Shown in pieces: positions 41,142 through 50,292 of a stretch of DNA of 64,000 bases. This stretch comes from Dickeya undicola (GTDB taxonomy: Bacteria; Pseudomonadota; Gammaproteobacteria; Enterobacterales; Enterobacteriaceae): assembly GCF_000784735.1 (NCBI RefSeq), contig NZ_JSYG01000009.1, positions 124,001 to 188,000 of the forward strand, in the 5' to 3' direction. How positions within the stretch are numbered: position 1 is the first letter of the stretch; every line of letters begins with the position of its first letter. Under the pieces are notes generated by a model that was not told the origin of the DNA, did not search any database, and was given only the letters and a program-made list of their open reading frames with translations. Both the position numbers and the translations under genes were made by a program.

Positions 41142-42275
41142 GTGAACGAAGCGATTCCCCGCCCCCAACCCAAGCCTCAGAAAGCGGCCACACCGTTGCT
41201 GGAAGTGCGCAACCTGACTAAATCCTATGACGGCCAGTTCGCGGTCGATGATGTCAGCCTGACCATTTATAAAGGCGAGATTTTTGCCCTGTTGGGTGCC
41301 TCGGGGTGTGGTAAATCCACACTGCTGCGTATGCTGGCGGGGTTTGAACAGCCTAGCCAGGGTCAGATTGTGCTGGACGGGCAGGACCTGTCTCTGGTGC
41401 CGCCTTACCAGCGCCCGATCAATATGATGTTTCAGTCTTACGCGCTGTTCCCACACATGACGGTGGAGAAGAATATCGCCTTTGGCCTGAAACAGGACAA
41501 GCTGTCGCGCGGTGAAATCAAAGATCGCGTGGAAGAGATGCTGACGTTGGTGCACATGCAGGAGTTTGCCGGACGCAAACCGCATCAGCTTTCCGGCGGG
41601 CAGCGTCAACGCGTAGCGCTGGCGCGCAGCCTGGCCAAGCGTCCTAAACTGCTGTTGCTGGATGAACCGATGGGCGCGCTGGATAAAAAACTGCGTGACC
41701 GTATGCAACTGGAAGTGGTCGACATTCTGGAGCGGGTCGGGGTGACCTGCGTAATGGTGACACACGATCAGGAAGAAGCGATGACCATGGCGGGCCGTAT
41801 CGCTATCATGAACCGCGGTAAATTCGTGCAGATTGGTGAGCCGGAAGAGATCTACGAAAACCCGAACAGCCGGTTTAGCGCCGAGTTCATCGGGTCGGTC
41901 AATATGTTCGAAGGATTGCTTAAAGAGCGCCAGGACGATGCGCTGATTGTGCAGAGTCCGGGGCTGGTGCACCCGCTGAAGGTCAACTCCGATGTTTCGG
42001 TGGTGGACGGTGTGCCGGTGTACATCGCGCTGCGTCCGGAAAAAATCATGCTGTGCGACGAGGTGCCAGCCGATGGCTGCAACTTCGCGGTAGGCGAAGT
42101 GGTACACATCGCTTATCTGGGCGATCTCTCGATTTACCACGTGCGGTTGAACAGCGGTCAGATCATCAGCGCCCAGTTGCAAAACGCCGACCGTTTCCGC
42201 AAAGGTTCGCCGACCTGGGGGGATGAAGTCCGCCTGTGTTGGGATGCGGACAGCTGTGTGGTGTTGACGGTATAA
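41142..42275 (+). CDS. potG: Putrescine ABC transporter ATP-binding protein PotG
   Basis: A 377-residue ATPase, the same length as E. coli PotG. Walker A GASGCGKST, signature LSGGQRQRVALARSL and Walker B LLLLDEPMGALD are intact. The C-terminal TOBE-type domain includes ALRPEKIMLCDE. Translation starts at GTG (MNEAIPRPQP), as confirmed by the E. coli N-terminus; GGAGAG lies about 10 nt upstream. potH follows by 14 bp. Confidence 0.95.
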   Translation: MNEAIPRPQPKPQKAATPLLEVRNLTKSYDGQFAVDDVSLTIYKGEIFALLGASGCGKSTLLRMLAGFEQPSQGQIVLDGQDLSLVPPYQRPINMMFQSYALFPHMTVEKNIAFGLKQDKLSRGEIKDRVEEMLTLVHMQEFAGRKPHQLSGGQRQRVALARSLAKRPKLLLLDEPMGALDKKLRDRMQLEVVDILERVGVTCVMVTHDQEEAMTMAGRIAIMNRGKFVQIGEPEEIYENPNSRFSAEFIGSVNMFEGLLKERQDDALIVQSPGLVHPLKVNSDVSVVDGVPVYIALRPEKIMLCDEVPADGCNFAVGEVVHIAYLGDLSIYHVRLNSGQIISAQLQNADRFRKGSPTWGDEVRLCWDADSCVVLTV

Positions 42276-42289
42276 CGGGGGAAGACGCA

Positions 42290-43249
42290 ATGGCGATGTT
42301 ATCTGAACAACATGAACCGCCGGGCCAGCCGATGAGCCCGTTGCGCGCCACGCTGGCGCGGCTGCGTCTGGCGCATGGCCGCAAGCTGGTGATCGCGCTG
42401 CCGTATCTGTGGTTATTGTGCCTGTTTATGCTGCCGTTCCTGATCGTATTCAAGATCAGCTTTGCGGAAATGGCACGCACCGTGCCGCCTTACACCGACC
42501 TGCTGGAGTGGGCGGAGAACCGCCTGCAAATCAGCCTGAATATCGGCAACTACCTGCAACTGCTGTCCGACCCGCTGTACATCGACGCTTACCTGCAGTC
42601 GCTGAAGGTGGCGGCGATTTCCACCCTGTGCTGTCTGGTGGTGGGGTATCCGATGGCCTGGGCGGTGGCGCACAGCAAGTCGTCTACCCGCAACATTCTG
42701 CTGCTGCTGGTGATTCTGCCGTCATGGACGTCGTTCCTGATCCGCGTGTACGCCTGGATGGGCATTCTGAAAGACAACGGTATTCTGAATAATTTCCTGA
42801 TCTGGTTAGGGGTTATCGATCAGCCGCTGGTGATTTTGCATACCAATCTGGCGGTGTATATCGGTGTGGTCTACTCCTATCTGCCGTTTATGGTGCTGCC
42901 GATCTACACCGCGCTGACCCGCCTCGATTACTCACTGGTGGAGGCATCGCTGGACTTGGGCGCTCGCCCGGTAAGAACCTTCTTCAGCGTGATTGTGCCG
43001 CTCACCAAAGGTGGCATCATCGCCGGGTCGATGCTGGTGTTTATTCCAACCGTCGGCGAGTACGTCATTCCTGAGTTGTTAGGCGGGCCGGATAGCATCA
43101 TGATCGGTCGCATCCTGTGGCAGGAATTCTTTAATAACCGTGACTGGCCGGTGGCGTCGGCGGTGGCGATGGTGATGCTGTTCCTGCTGATTGTTCCGAT
43201 CATCTGGTTCCACAAACATCAGAATAAAGCGGCGGAGGATCAGGCATGA
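42290..43249 (+). CDS. potH: Putrescine ABC transporter permease PotH
   Basis: A 319-residue inner-membrane permease with six spans. The EAA loop reads EASLDLGARPVRTFFSVIVP. GGGGGAAG lies about 6 nt before the ATG. It overlaps potI by 4 bp (ATGA), so the two subunits are coupled for stoichiometric production. Confidence 0.95.
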   Translation: MAMLSEQHEPPGQPMSPLRATLARLRLAHGRKLVIALPYLWLLCLFMLPFLIVFKISFAEMARTVPPYTDLLEWAENRLQISLNIGNYLQLLSDPLYIDAYLQSLKVAAISTLCCLVVGYPMAWAVAHSKSSTRNILLLLVILPSWTSFLIRVYAWMGILKDNGILNNFLIWLGVIDQPLVILHTNLAVYIGVVYSYLPFMVLPIYTALTRLDYSLVEASLDLGARPVRTFFSVIVPLTKGGIIAGSMLVFIPTVGEYVIPELLGGPDSIMIGRILWQEFFNNRDWPVASAVAMVMLFLLIVPIIWFHKHQNKAAEDQA

Positions 43250-44091
43250 ATAATTTACCGGTCGTGCGTTCGCCGTGGCGGACACTGATTCTGGTGCTGG
43301 GATATAGCTTCCTGTATGCGCCGATGCTGATGCTGGTGATTTACTCCTTCAACAGTTCCCGTCTGGTGACGGTATGGGCAGGGTGGTCTACCCAGTGGTA
43401 TCGCGCGCTGTTTGAAGATTCAGCCATGATAAGCGCGGTGATGCTCAGCCTGACCATTGCGGCGGCCTCGGCCACTATGGCGGTGGTGCTGGGCACGCTG
43501 GCGGCGGTGGTGATGGTGCGTTTTGGCAATTTCCGCGGTTCTAACGGGTTTGCTTTTATGCTGACTGCGCCGCTGGTGATGCCGGATGTCATCACCGGGC
43601 TCTCGCTGCTGCTGCTGTTTGTGTCGCTGGCGCAAGCCATTGGCTGGCCTGCCGAGCGCGGTATGCTGACCATCTGGCTGGCGCACGTCACCTTCTGTTC
43701 GGCGTATGTCACCGTGGTCATCAGCGCGCGTCTGCGCGAGTTGGATCACTCGATTGAAGAAGCCGCGATGGATCTGGGCGCGACGCCGCTGAAAGTGTTC
43801 TTCATCATTACCGTGCCGATGATCGCTCCAGCACTGGTGTCTGGTTGGTTGCTAGCCTTTACGCTGTCACTGGATGATCTGGTGATTGCCAGTTTTGTCT
43901 CCGGTCCTGGTGCCACCACCTTGCCGATGCTGGTCTTTTCCAGCGTAAGAATGGGCGTTAACCCGCAGATTAACGCACTGGCATCCCTGATATTGTTGGT
44001 GGTAGGCATTATTGGTTTGATTGCCTGGTGGTTTATGGCCAGGGCGGAAAAACAACGTCAGCGCGATTTGCAAAAAGCGAGACGTGGCTGA
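43246..44091 (+). CDS. potI: Putrescine ABC transporter permease PotI
   Basis: A 281-residue inner-membrane permease with six spans, forming the heterodimeric channel with PotH. The EAA loop reads EEAAMDLGATPLKVFFIITV. GGAGG lies upstream of the overlapping ATG within potH. It completes the putrescine import operon. Confidence 0.95.
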   Translation: MNNLPVVRSPWRTLILVLGYSFLYAPMLMLVIYSFNSSRLVTVWAGWSTQWYRALFEDSAMISAVMLSLTIAAASATMAVVLGTLAAVVMVRFGNFRGSNGFAFMLTAPLVMPDVITGLSLLLLFVSLAQAIGWPAERGMLTIWLAHVTFCSAYVTVVISARLRELDHSIEEAAMDLGATPLKVFFIITVPMIAPALVSGWLLAFTLSLDDLVIASFVSGPGATTLPMLVFSSVRMGVNPQINALASLILLVVGIIGLIAWWFMARAEKQRQRDLQKARRG

Positions 44092-44177
44092 CGATAACGC
44101 GGTTCCCGCCCGGTATTTGCCAATTCTCAGCGCGCCGCCATACTTTCTGGTGGCGCGGTGATTTCAGGGGGAACGCA

Positions 44178-44654
44178 ATCATACTGTACGGTAAACGGGA
44201 ACTGCTGCGGCGGGGGCTGTTCGCTCCAGTCGCGATTATGGTAGCGGGGTCGGCGATTATCGCTACCCGCTGTCTGGGGATTGTCCTGACCATCAGCGAG
44301 CTGGGACTGAGCGGCTTTGGCGGCTGGCTCAGCAGCAGCGCTAAACAGTGGGACAGCACGCTGGTGCTGCTGGCTGCGTTGCTGGTGGTGTGTCTGGAAA
44401 TCCGCTGTGGGTTTGCGGTGCTCAGCGGGTTGAACTGGGGACGTTGGTGTTTCCTGTTAACCCAGTGCCTGGTGACGGTTTACATGCTGGCCGCATCGCT
44501 GGTGGAGTTTCTGCCGCCGATCTTTCATGTCAATGGCGATGGCGTCGGTGAAATCCTCAACCATCTGCTGATGCAGCGGTTGCCGGATTTTCTGCTGATT
44601 TTGCTCCTGTTCCTGCCCCGACGTAGCCAGCGTTTTTTTACGCGGCATCCCTAA
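44178..44654 (+). CDS. ybjO: YbjO family inner-membrane protein with non-canonical start
   Basis: About 158 residues with four hydrophobic spans and the conserved [20 protein letters not shown]; it fits YbjO (DUF2593, 162 residues in E. coli) by place and topology. Function unknown. No in-frame ATG, GTG or TTG exists between position 44031 and the middle of the first membrane span. A strong AGGGGG (44166-44171) stands before three consecutive codons ATC, ATA, CTG (44178-44186). I place the start at ATC for spacing (6 nt), with ATA and CTG as alternatives. The only conventional long start, 44028, overlaps potI by 64 bp. Confidence 0.65.
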   Translation: MILYGKRELLRRGLFAPVAIMVAGSAIIATRCLGIVLTISELGLSGFGGWLSSSAKQWDSTLVLLAALLVVCLEIRCGFAVLSGLNWGRWCFLLTQCLVTVYMLAASLVEFLPPIFHVNGDGVGEILNHLLMQRLPDFLLILLLFLPRRSQRFFTRHP

Positions 44655-44719
44655 CTTTCCCGCACGGGGGTGATACAATCAGCCCCCTTTTGATGTTGAC
44701 GACAGATTTCAGATTTTCC

Positions 44720-45850
44720 ATGCAATGTGCCCGCTATAACGACGGTTCGTGCCGTTCCTGCCAATGGCTGGAAATCGCCTATTCGCAGCAGGTGAGCGAT
44801 AAGCAGCAACACCTGATCGGATTGCTGTCCGCCCATCCGGTTCAACAATGGCTGACGCCGGTAACCTCGGCGGACGTCGCCTTTCGCAATAAAGCCAAGA
44901 TGGTGGTCAGCGGCAGTGTAGAACGCCCGCTGTTGGGGATGCTGCACCGTGACGGTTCGGCGGTGGATCTCTGCGACTGTCCGTTGTATCCCGACAGCTT
45001 TGCGCCGGTATTCGCGATACTGAAAGCGTTCATCGCCCGTGCCGGTTTAACCCCCTATAACGTCGCTCGGCGGCGGGGGGAATTGAAATACCTGTTGTTG
45101 ACGCAAAGCACCCTGAGCGGCCGCTTCATGCTGCGTTTTGTGCTGCGATCCGAAACCAAGCTGGCGCAATTGCGCGCCGCGTTGCCCTGGCTGCAACAGC
45201 AGTTGCCGCAACTGGCGGTGATATCGGCGAATATTCAGCCGGTTCATCAGGCGATACTGGAAGGGGAGCAGGAGATTCCGCTGACGGAAGCGCAGGCGCT
45301 GGAAGAGCGTTTTAATCAGGTGCCATTGTATATCCGGCCGCAAAGTTTCTTCCAGACCAACCCGCAGGTGGCGGCGGCGCTGTATGACACCGCGCGGCAG
45401 TGGGTGTCAGCGTTGCCGGTCCACAGTCTGTGGGATCTGTTTTGTGGCGTAGGCGGATTCGGCCTGCATTGCGCCAGCCCCGACACGCCGCTTACCGGTA
45501 TTGAGATCAGCCCGGAAGCCATCGCCTGTGCCCGGCGTTCAGCGGCGCAACTGGGGCTGACAGCGGTCAGTTTTGCCGCGCTGGATTCCACCTGCTTCGC
45601 TGTGGGTGAGGCTCAGACGCCGGACCTGGTGATCGTCAACCCACCCCGGCGCGGTATTGGCGCTGAATTGTGCGATTACCTGAGCCACATGGCACCGCCG
45701 TATCTGTTGTACTCCAGCTGCAATGCCGAGAGCATGGCGAGAGACATTGCGCGCCTGCCGACGTATCAAATACAGCAGGCGCAGCTATTCGACATGTTCC
45801 CGCATACCGCGCATTACGAGGTGCTGGTGCTGTTGCAACGGCGCGTTTAA
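44720..45850 (+). CDS. rlmC: 23S rRNA (uracil-747-C5)-methyltransferase RlmC
   Basis: A 376-residue SAM-dependent enzyme that methylates U747 of 23S rRNA. The N-terminal Cys residues ([16 protein letters not shown]) and LCDCPLYP form the iron-sulfur ligand set of the RumA/RlmC family. The SAM site is [15 protein letters not shown] and the catalytic motif is [10 protein letters not shown]. The start is the ATG giving MQCARY, as in E. coli; the length differs by one residue. Confidence 0.95.
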   Translation: MQCARYNDGSCRSCQWLEIAYSQQVSDKQQHLIGLLSAHPVQQWLTPVTSADVAFRNKAKMVVSGSVERPLLGMLHRDGSAVDLCDCPLYPDSFAPVFAILKAFIARAGLTPYNVARRRGELKYLLLTQSTLSGRFMLRFVLRSETKLAQLRAALPWLQQQLPQLAVISANIQPVHQAILEGEQEIPLTEAQALEERFNQVPLYIRPQSFFQTNPQVAAALYDTARQWVSALPVHSLWDLFCGVGGFGLHCASPDTPLTGIEISPEAIACARRSAAQLGLTAVSFAALDSTCFAVGEAQTPDLVIVNPPRRGIGAELCDYLSHMAPPYLLYSSCNAESMARDIARLPTYQIQQAQLFDMFPHTAHYEVLVLLQRRV

Positions 45851-45881
45851 CTGATACCGGCAGCAACCCGTAGCCCGGCGT

Positions 45882-46631
45882 TTACTGCTGCGGGAACCAT
45901 TTGTCGTTGATGGCCTTGTAGGTGCCGTTGGCTTTGATGCCATCCAGCGCGTGGTTCAGTTTTTCCAGCAGCGCCTGATTGTCCGGGCGAACGGCAATCC
46001 CCAGTCCGATGCCGAAATAAGCCGGGTCGGTGACTTTTTCGCCGACAGGAGCCAGGTCTGGGTTGGCTTTCAGCCATTCGTTCACGACCGCCGTATCGCC
46101 GAATACGCCATCCAGACGGCCGTTTTTCAAGTCTATCAATGCATTCTGATAACTGTCATAGGGAACGGTTTGCACTTCCGGGTGCTTTTCCTGCAAGAAT
46201 TTCTGGTGCGTGGTGCCGTTTTCCATGCCGATGCGTTTACCTTTCAGGTCCGCCAGTGTGTGGAATTTGCCTTTCTGAGCAATCACAATCGCCGAATTGG
46301 CGTAATAAGGCTGGGTAAACGCGACTTGCTTGCTACGTTCCGGCGTGATGTCCATGCCGGAAATAACCGCGTCATAGCGGCGAAATTTCAGCGCTGGGAT
46401 CAGGCTGTCGAATGCCTGATTGGTGAAGCTACAGGTAGCCTGCATCTGTTTGCATAGCGCGTTGGCGAGATCGATATCAAACCCGACGATCTGGTTACCG
46501 GCATCCAGTGATTCGAACGGTGGGTACGTTGCCGATGCGGCGAAGCGAATGGTATCCGCTGCTGTGGCGTTAAAGATCATGGCGCTAAAGGTGGTGCTGG
46601 CCAGCAGGGCGGCAAGGACGAGCTTCTTCAT
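45882..46631 (-). CDS. artJ: Arginine-binding periplasmic protein ArtJ
   Basis: A 249-residue periplasmic binding protein with a signal peptide ending NATAA. E. coli ArtJ binds L-arginine with high affinity and works with ArtPQM. Typical stretches are YPPFESLDAGNQIVGFDIDL and ISGMDITPERSKQVAFTQPY. GGAG lies about 7 nt before the ATG. Two ARG-box-like sites 21 bp apart lie about 75-110 bp upstream. It is a separate unit downstream of artM, as in E. coli. Confidence 0.94.
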   Translation of the reverse strand: MKKLVLAALLASTTFSAMIFNATAADTIRFAASATYPPFESLDAGNQIVGFDIDLANALCKQMQATCSFTNQAFDSLIPALKFRRYDAVISGMDITPERSKQVAFTQPYYANSAIVIAQKGKFHTLADLKGKRIGMENGTTHQKFLQEKHPEVQTVPYDSYQNALIDLKNGRLDGVFGDTAVVNEWLKANPDLAPVGEKVTDPAYFGIGLGIAVRPDNQALLEKLNHALDGIKANGTYKAINDKWFPQQ

Positions 46632-46704
46632 GTCGTACTCCAGATTAACTGATGTTTATCAACGTAATGGTCGTTGAAAAGGATGACGACACCATGCCAT
46701 TAAA

Positions 46705-46739
46705 TGTATTTATATGCAAATATTATGATTATAAATTCA
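46705..46739 (-). promoter_or_regulatory. Tandem ARG boxes (ArgR operator) upstream of artJ
   Basis: TGTATTTATATGCA (46705-46718) and TGATTATAAATTCA (46726-46739) match the ArgR half-site pattern TGAAT-N4-ATTCA at 8/10 and 9/10 defined positions. Their centres are 21 bp apart, the usual ArgR hexamer spacing. This predicts arginine repression of artJ. Confidence 0.8.
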
Positions 46740-46835
46740 TTTTTGTTTGTGATATGGCAGTGTGTTTACGGTATTTATCGGATAATTGAATAAAAATAAA
46801 GCTGATTTGTATTGGTGGGTAGACTGACTATGATG

Positions 46836-46866
46836 CATAAAAAACGCCGACATAAGCGTCGGCGTA
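46836..46866 (-). terminator. Terminator of artPIQM
   Basis: On the minus strand CGCCGAC pairs with GTCGGCG around a 6-nt loop, followed by a TTTTTT tract. It lies 30 bp after the artM stop. Confidence 0.9.
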
Positions 46867-46896
46867 GCCAGTCATTGGATTATTTTTATTGCTGAT

Positions 46897-47568
46897 TTAG
46901 GTGTTGCGCCGTTCAAAACGCAATGCGCGACGTTCGACCAGACGCATCAGTAGCGTCAGCAAGCCATTGACGCATAGGTAGACGATACCTGCCGCGCCAA
47001 ACACCAACACATCATAGGTGCGGCCGTACAGTAGCTGGCCGTAGCCCATCACTTCCATCAGCGTGATGGTGTACGCCAACGAGGTGCCTTTGAACACCAG
47101 AACCACTTCGTTAGAGTAGGAAGAGAGTGCACGCTTGAACGCAAACGGTAGCAGGATGCGTAACGTCTGGCGTTGATTCATGCCCAGTGCGGCGCAGGAT
47201 TGCCACTGCCCGGACGGAATTGCTCTTACTGCGCCATAGAACAACTGGGTGGTATAAGCTGCGCTGTTAAGCGCCAATGCACTGACCGCACACAGCCACG
47301 GCTGAGACAGCAAACTCCACAGCCAGTCGATTTGTCGAATCGACGCGAACTGACCGGGGCCGTAGTAGATCAGGAAAATCTGCACCAGCAGTGGCGTACC
47401 GGTGAACAAGGTGATGTAACCTTTGGCTATCTGCGATGCGACCGGGGTCTTCAGCGTCAGGATCACCGTCAGTAATAACGACAGCAGTAACGCCAGCAAT
47501 AGCGCAGCCAGTGTCAACCAGAGGCTGGTGTGCAGCCCTTTCAGCAGTTCAGGAATGTAACTCAGCAT
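46897..47568 (-). CDS. artM: Arginine ABC transporter permease ArtM
   Basis: A 223-residue inner-membrane permease with about five spans. The EAA-type loop includes SCAALGMNQRQTLRILLPFA. Its ATG overlaps the artQ stop (TGATG), so it is coupled to artQ. Last gene of artPIQM. Confidence 0.94.
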   Translation of the reverse strand: MLSYIPELLKGLHTSLWLTLAALLLALLLSLLLTVILTLKTPVASQIAKGYITLFTGTPLLVQIFLIYYGPGQFASIRQIDWLWSLLSQPWLCAVSALALNSAAYTTQLFYGAVRAIPSGQWQSCAALGMNQRQTLRILLPFAFKRALSSYSNEVVLVFKGTSLAYTITLMEVMGYGQLLYGRTYDVLVFGAAGIVYLCVNGLLTLLMRLVERRALRFERRNT

Positions 47569-48284
47569 CAGGACGGCCTCCGTTCAAAGCGCGTGGCGCG
47601 AGCTTCAATCCTGTTCAGGATGGCCTGACTCAGCAAGGTAATCACCAGATAGATCGCCGCGGCAATCATGTACCAGGTAAAGGGTTCCTGGGTACGGGTG
47701 GCGATACTTTTGGTTTGTAGCATCAGGTCGTTGACGCTGATAAGCGATACCAACGCGGTATCTTTCAGCAGCACCAGCCACTGGTTACCCAGCCCCGGCA
47801 ACGCATGACGCCACATTTGCGGCATGATCAACCGACGGAAAATCACGCTGTTGCTCATGCCCAGCGCCTGCCCAGACTCCCATTGACCGCGTGGCACAGA
47901 TTTCAGCGCACCACGCAAGGTTTGAGACGCGTAGGCGGCATACAGCAACGACAGCGCAATGACACCGCACAGAAACGGGCTGACTTCAAAGTTATCAATA
48001 TTCAGTTTGACCGGTACTTGCGTCAGGCCGAGATTAAGCGTGAAGCCATCGGACAACATCAGCAGCAACTGCGACGAACCAAAATAGATAAACAGCACCA
48101 CCAGAATTTCCGGCAGGCCGCGTAGCAGGGTGACAACAGCAGTGCCGCAGGCGCTGACGACTTTCCAGCGTGCCGTTTCCCATAAAGCAAACAACATCGC
48201 CAATAGCAGACCCAGCACCAGGGCACAAACGGCAAGGCCGACGGTCATCCCGGCGGCGCTTGCAAGAGGTTGGAATTCAGTCAT
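47568..48284 (-). CDS. artQ: Arginine ABC transporter permease ArtQ
   Basis: A 238-residue inner-membrane permease, the same length as in E. coli, which pairs with ArtM. It begins [20 protein letters not shown], and its loop reads [20 protein letters not shown]. It follows artI by 15 bp. Confidence 0.94.
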   Translation of the reverse strand: MTEFQPLASAAGMTVGLAVCALVLGLLLAMLFALWETARWKVVSACGTAVVTLLRGLPEILVVLFIYFGSSQLLLMLSDGFTLNLGLTQVPVKLNIDNFEVSPFLCGVIALSLLYAAYASQTLRGALKSVPRGQWESGQALGMSNSVIFRRLIMPQMWRHALPGLGNQWLVLLKDTALVSLISVNDLMLQTKSIATRTQEPFTWYMIAAAIYLVITLLSQAILNRIEARATRFERRPS

Positions 48285-48299
48285 TGAGTCTTAGTCGGC

Positions 48300-49031
48300 T
48301 TACTGCTGGAACCATTTCTTGTAGATGGTCTGGTAAGTGCCATCCTGTTTGATCTTGTTCAGCGCATCGTTGAATTTTTTCACCAGTTCGTCGTTGTTCT
48401 GACGCACGGCAATCCCCAGCCCGATGCCAAAGTAGTCTTTATCGGTAACTTTGGCACCCACAGAGTCCAGATTGTCGTTCTGTTTCAGCCATTCGTTTAC
48501 GACGGCCGTGTCACCGAAGACCGCATCCAGACGACCGTTTTTCAGGTCCAGCACCGCGTTTTGGTAGCTGTCGTACGGCACCACGGTGATGTCTTTATGC
48601 TTGTCCAGCAGATATTTCTGGTGGGTGGTGCCGTTCTGTACCCCGACACGCTTGCCGTTCAGTGCGGCGACATCGGCCAGTTTGCCTTTCTGGGCGATAA
48701 ACAGCGCCGAGTTTTCATAGTAAGGCTGGGTAAAGGTCACTTGTTGCTGGCGTTCCGGCGTAATGTCCATACCGGCAATCACCGCATCGTAACGGCGGAA
48801 TTTCAAACCGGGGATCAAACTATCAAATGCCTGATTGCTGAAAGTACAGGTGGCCTGGATCTGTTTGCACAGCGCGTTAGCCAGGTCGACATCGAACCCG
48901 ACGATCTGGTTACTGGCGTCCACCGATTCAAACGGAGGGTAGGACGCTTCAGTGGCAAAACGGATAGTTTCAGCTGCACCAGCGGAAAGGCTTAACCCGC
49001 CGAACAGCGCGGCAACGAACAATTTTTTCAT
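48300..49031 (-). CDS. artI: Arginine transporter periplasmic-binding protein ArtI
   Basis: A 243-residue periplasmic binding protein with signal peptide ending SAGAAE. It is clearly paralogous to ArtJ (shared YPPFES, IVGFDVDLANALCKQIQATC, and GMDITPERQQQVTFTQPYYE). It lies inside the transporter operon between artP and artQ, the same order and length as in E. coli. Confidence 0.93.
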   Translation of the reverse strand: MKKLFVAALFGGLSLSAGAAETIRFATEASYPPFESVDASNQIVGFDVDLANALCKQIQATCTFSNQAFDSLIPGLKFRRYDAVIAGMDITPERQQQVTFTQPYYENSALFIAQKGKLADVAALNGKRVGVQNGTTHQKYLLDKHKDITVVPYDSYQNAVLDLKNGRLDAVFGDTAVVNEWLKQNDNLDSVGAKVTDKDYFGIGLGIAVRQNNDELVKKFNDALNKIKQDGTYQTIYKKWFQQ

Positions 49032-49048
49032 TTTATTATCCTTATCTA

Positions 49049-49777
49049 TCAGTGAGATAAATAGCCAGCAAATTCCGGAGTTTGTGGTTGGGTAAAATGC
49101 GAGGCGTCGCCTTGTTCCACAATCCGGCCGTTTTCCATGTACACCACGCGGCTGGCGGTTTTACGTGCGAAATCGACTTCGTGGGTGACGATGACCTGAG
49201 TAATGCCGGTTTCGCTCAGTTCCTGAATAATGCTGACGACCTGAGCGGTGATTTCTGGATCGAGAGCTGCGGTCGGCTCGTCAAACAGCAGTACCTGCGG
49301 CTCCATCATCAGTGCGCGAGCGATGGCGACACGCTGTTGCTGGCCGCCGGACAGATGCAAGGGGTAGCGGTCGGCAAAGTCGCTCAGTCGCAAACGGCTT
49401 AACAGTTTGTTCGCGCGCTCCTGCGCCTCCTGACGGCCCAATCCCAGCACGCGGCAGGGCGCTTCAACCAGGTTTTGCTGTACGGTGAGGTGCGGCCACA
49501 AGTTGTACTGCTGGAATACCATGCCGACGTTGCGGCGTAGTTCACGAATGGCGTTTTCAGCAGGTGTCTGGCTGAAATCGAAGGTATTGCCGCTGATACT
49601 GAGCGTACCGGAACGGGGTGTTTCCAGCAGGTTTAGCACCCGCAATAACGAGCTTTTACCGGCTCCGCTTGGGCCCAGTAACACCAGTGTTTCTCCGGAT
49701 GGACAATCAAGGGTGACATCGAACAGCGCCTGATGTGCGCCATAGAAACAGTTAATGCTGTTTAGTTGAATACTCAT
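49049..49777 (-). CDS. artP: Arginine ABC transporter ATP-binding protein ArtP
   Basis: A 242-residue ATPase with Walker [10 protein letters not shown], signature [15 protein letters not shown] and Walker [13 protein letters not shown]. The start is the ATG giving [20 protein letters not shown], equal to the E. coli N-terminus; an upstream open frame has no family similarity. First gene of artPIQM. The ribosome-binding site is weak. Confidence 0.94.
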   Translation of the reverse strand: MSIQLNSINCFYGAHQALFDVTLDCPSGETLVLLGPSGAGKSSLLRVLNLLETPRSGTLSISGNTFDFSQTPAENAIRELRRNVGMVFQQYNLWPHLTVQQNLVEAPCRVLGLGRQEAQERANKLLSRLRLSDFADRYPLHLSGGQQQRVAIARALMMEPQVLLFDEPTAALDPEITAQVVSIIQELSETGITQVIVTHEVDFARKTASRVVYMENGRIVEQGDASHFTQPQTPEFAGYLSH

Positions 49778-50124
49778 GCGCAAGAATTGAATAGACATTG
49801 ATGCCGCAAATGGTAGCCTCGGCAGAATAGTTATGCAATCGTCGTGGGTTAAAATTTGCAAATACACGACTTATTGTCGATATTTTAGCACAAAATCGTG
49901 CTTTGCTGCGGCAGCGGGCTGATTTGTCAGGGCTGGAGCCGATTTGTGGCGGACAATCATCAGGCATCCGCAAGCCCTGCCGTAGTGAACTACGTTGCGG
50001 AAAAGCACGATTGATGACGTCTGTGTTGTAAAAAAGTCTTTTAGTGGCAGAGATTGCTATAAAAGCGTAATCAGGCTGTGAGATATACAATCGCTGGCTG
50101 CAAAATTATCTAAGACGAGGAAGC
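49778..50124. other. Intergenic region between divergent artP and ybjQ
   Basis: 347 bp. It contains promoter-like AT-rich stretches next to both genes. E. coli has ybjP in this interval; no such frame is present. One weak ARG-box-like sequence at 49824-49837 has no good partner at 21 bp. Confidence 0.4.
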
Positions 50125-50292
50125 ATGATGCAATTATCCACTACGCCAACCCTGGAAGGACACGTCATTGAGAGCTACTGCGGCGTGGTGACGGGCGAAG
50201 CCATCCTTGGTGCCAATATCTTTCGGGATTTCTTCGCCAGTATGCTGATGGTGTCGGTCAGCGGCACCGCGGTAGTGGTTCGCCGCTCATGA
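50125..50292 (+). pseudogene. ybjQ: YbjQ with large in-frame internal deletion
   Basis: A 55-codon frame. The first 37 residues follow YbjQ (UPF0145), [20 protein letters not shown] then [17 protein letters not shown]. It then jumps directly to [17 protein letters not shown], the normal YbjQ C-terminus. About 54 residues of the 107-residue E. coli protein are missing from the middle, yet the frame is kept. GAGGAAGC precedes two adjacent ATGs, and the stop overlaps the amiD start (ATGA). YbjQ-like proteins form a compact oligomeric fold that the deletion should destroy. The gene may survive only as a translated leader for amiD. Confidence 0.85.

Noticed and set aside
41103-42290. 395-codon open frame on the minus strand
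   Set aside because: Antisense to potG, which has full family motifs. The minus frame shows none.
49824-49837. Single ARG-box-like sequence AGAATAGTTATGCA upstream of artP
   Set aside because: Only 8/10 defined positions match and no partner box lies 21 bp away, so it is too weak to call.
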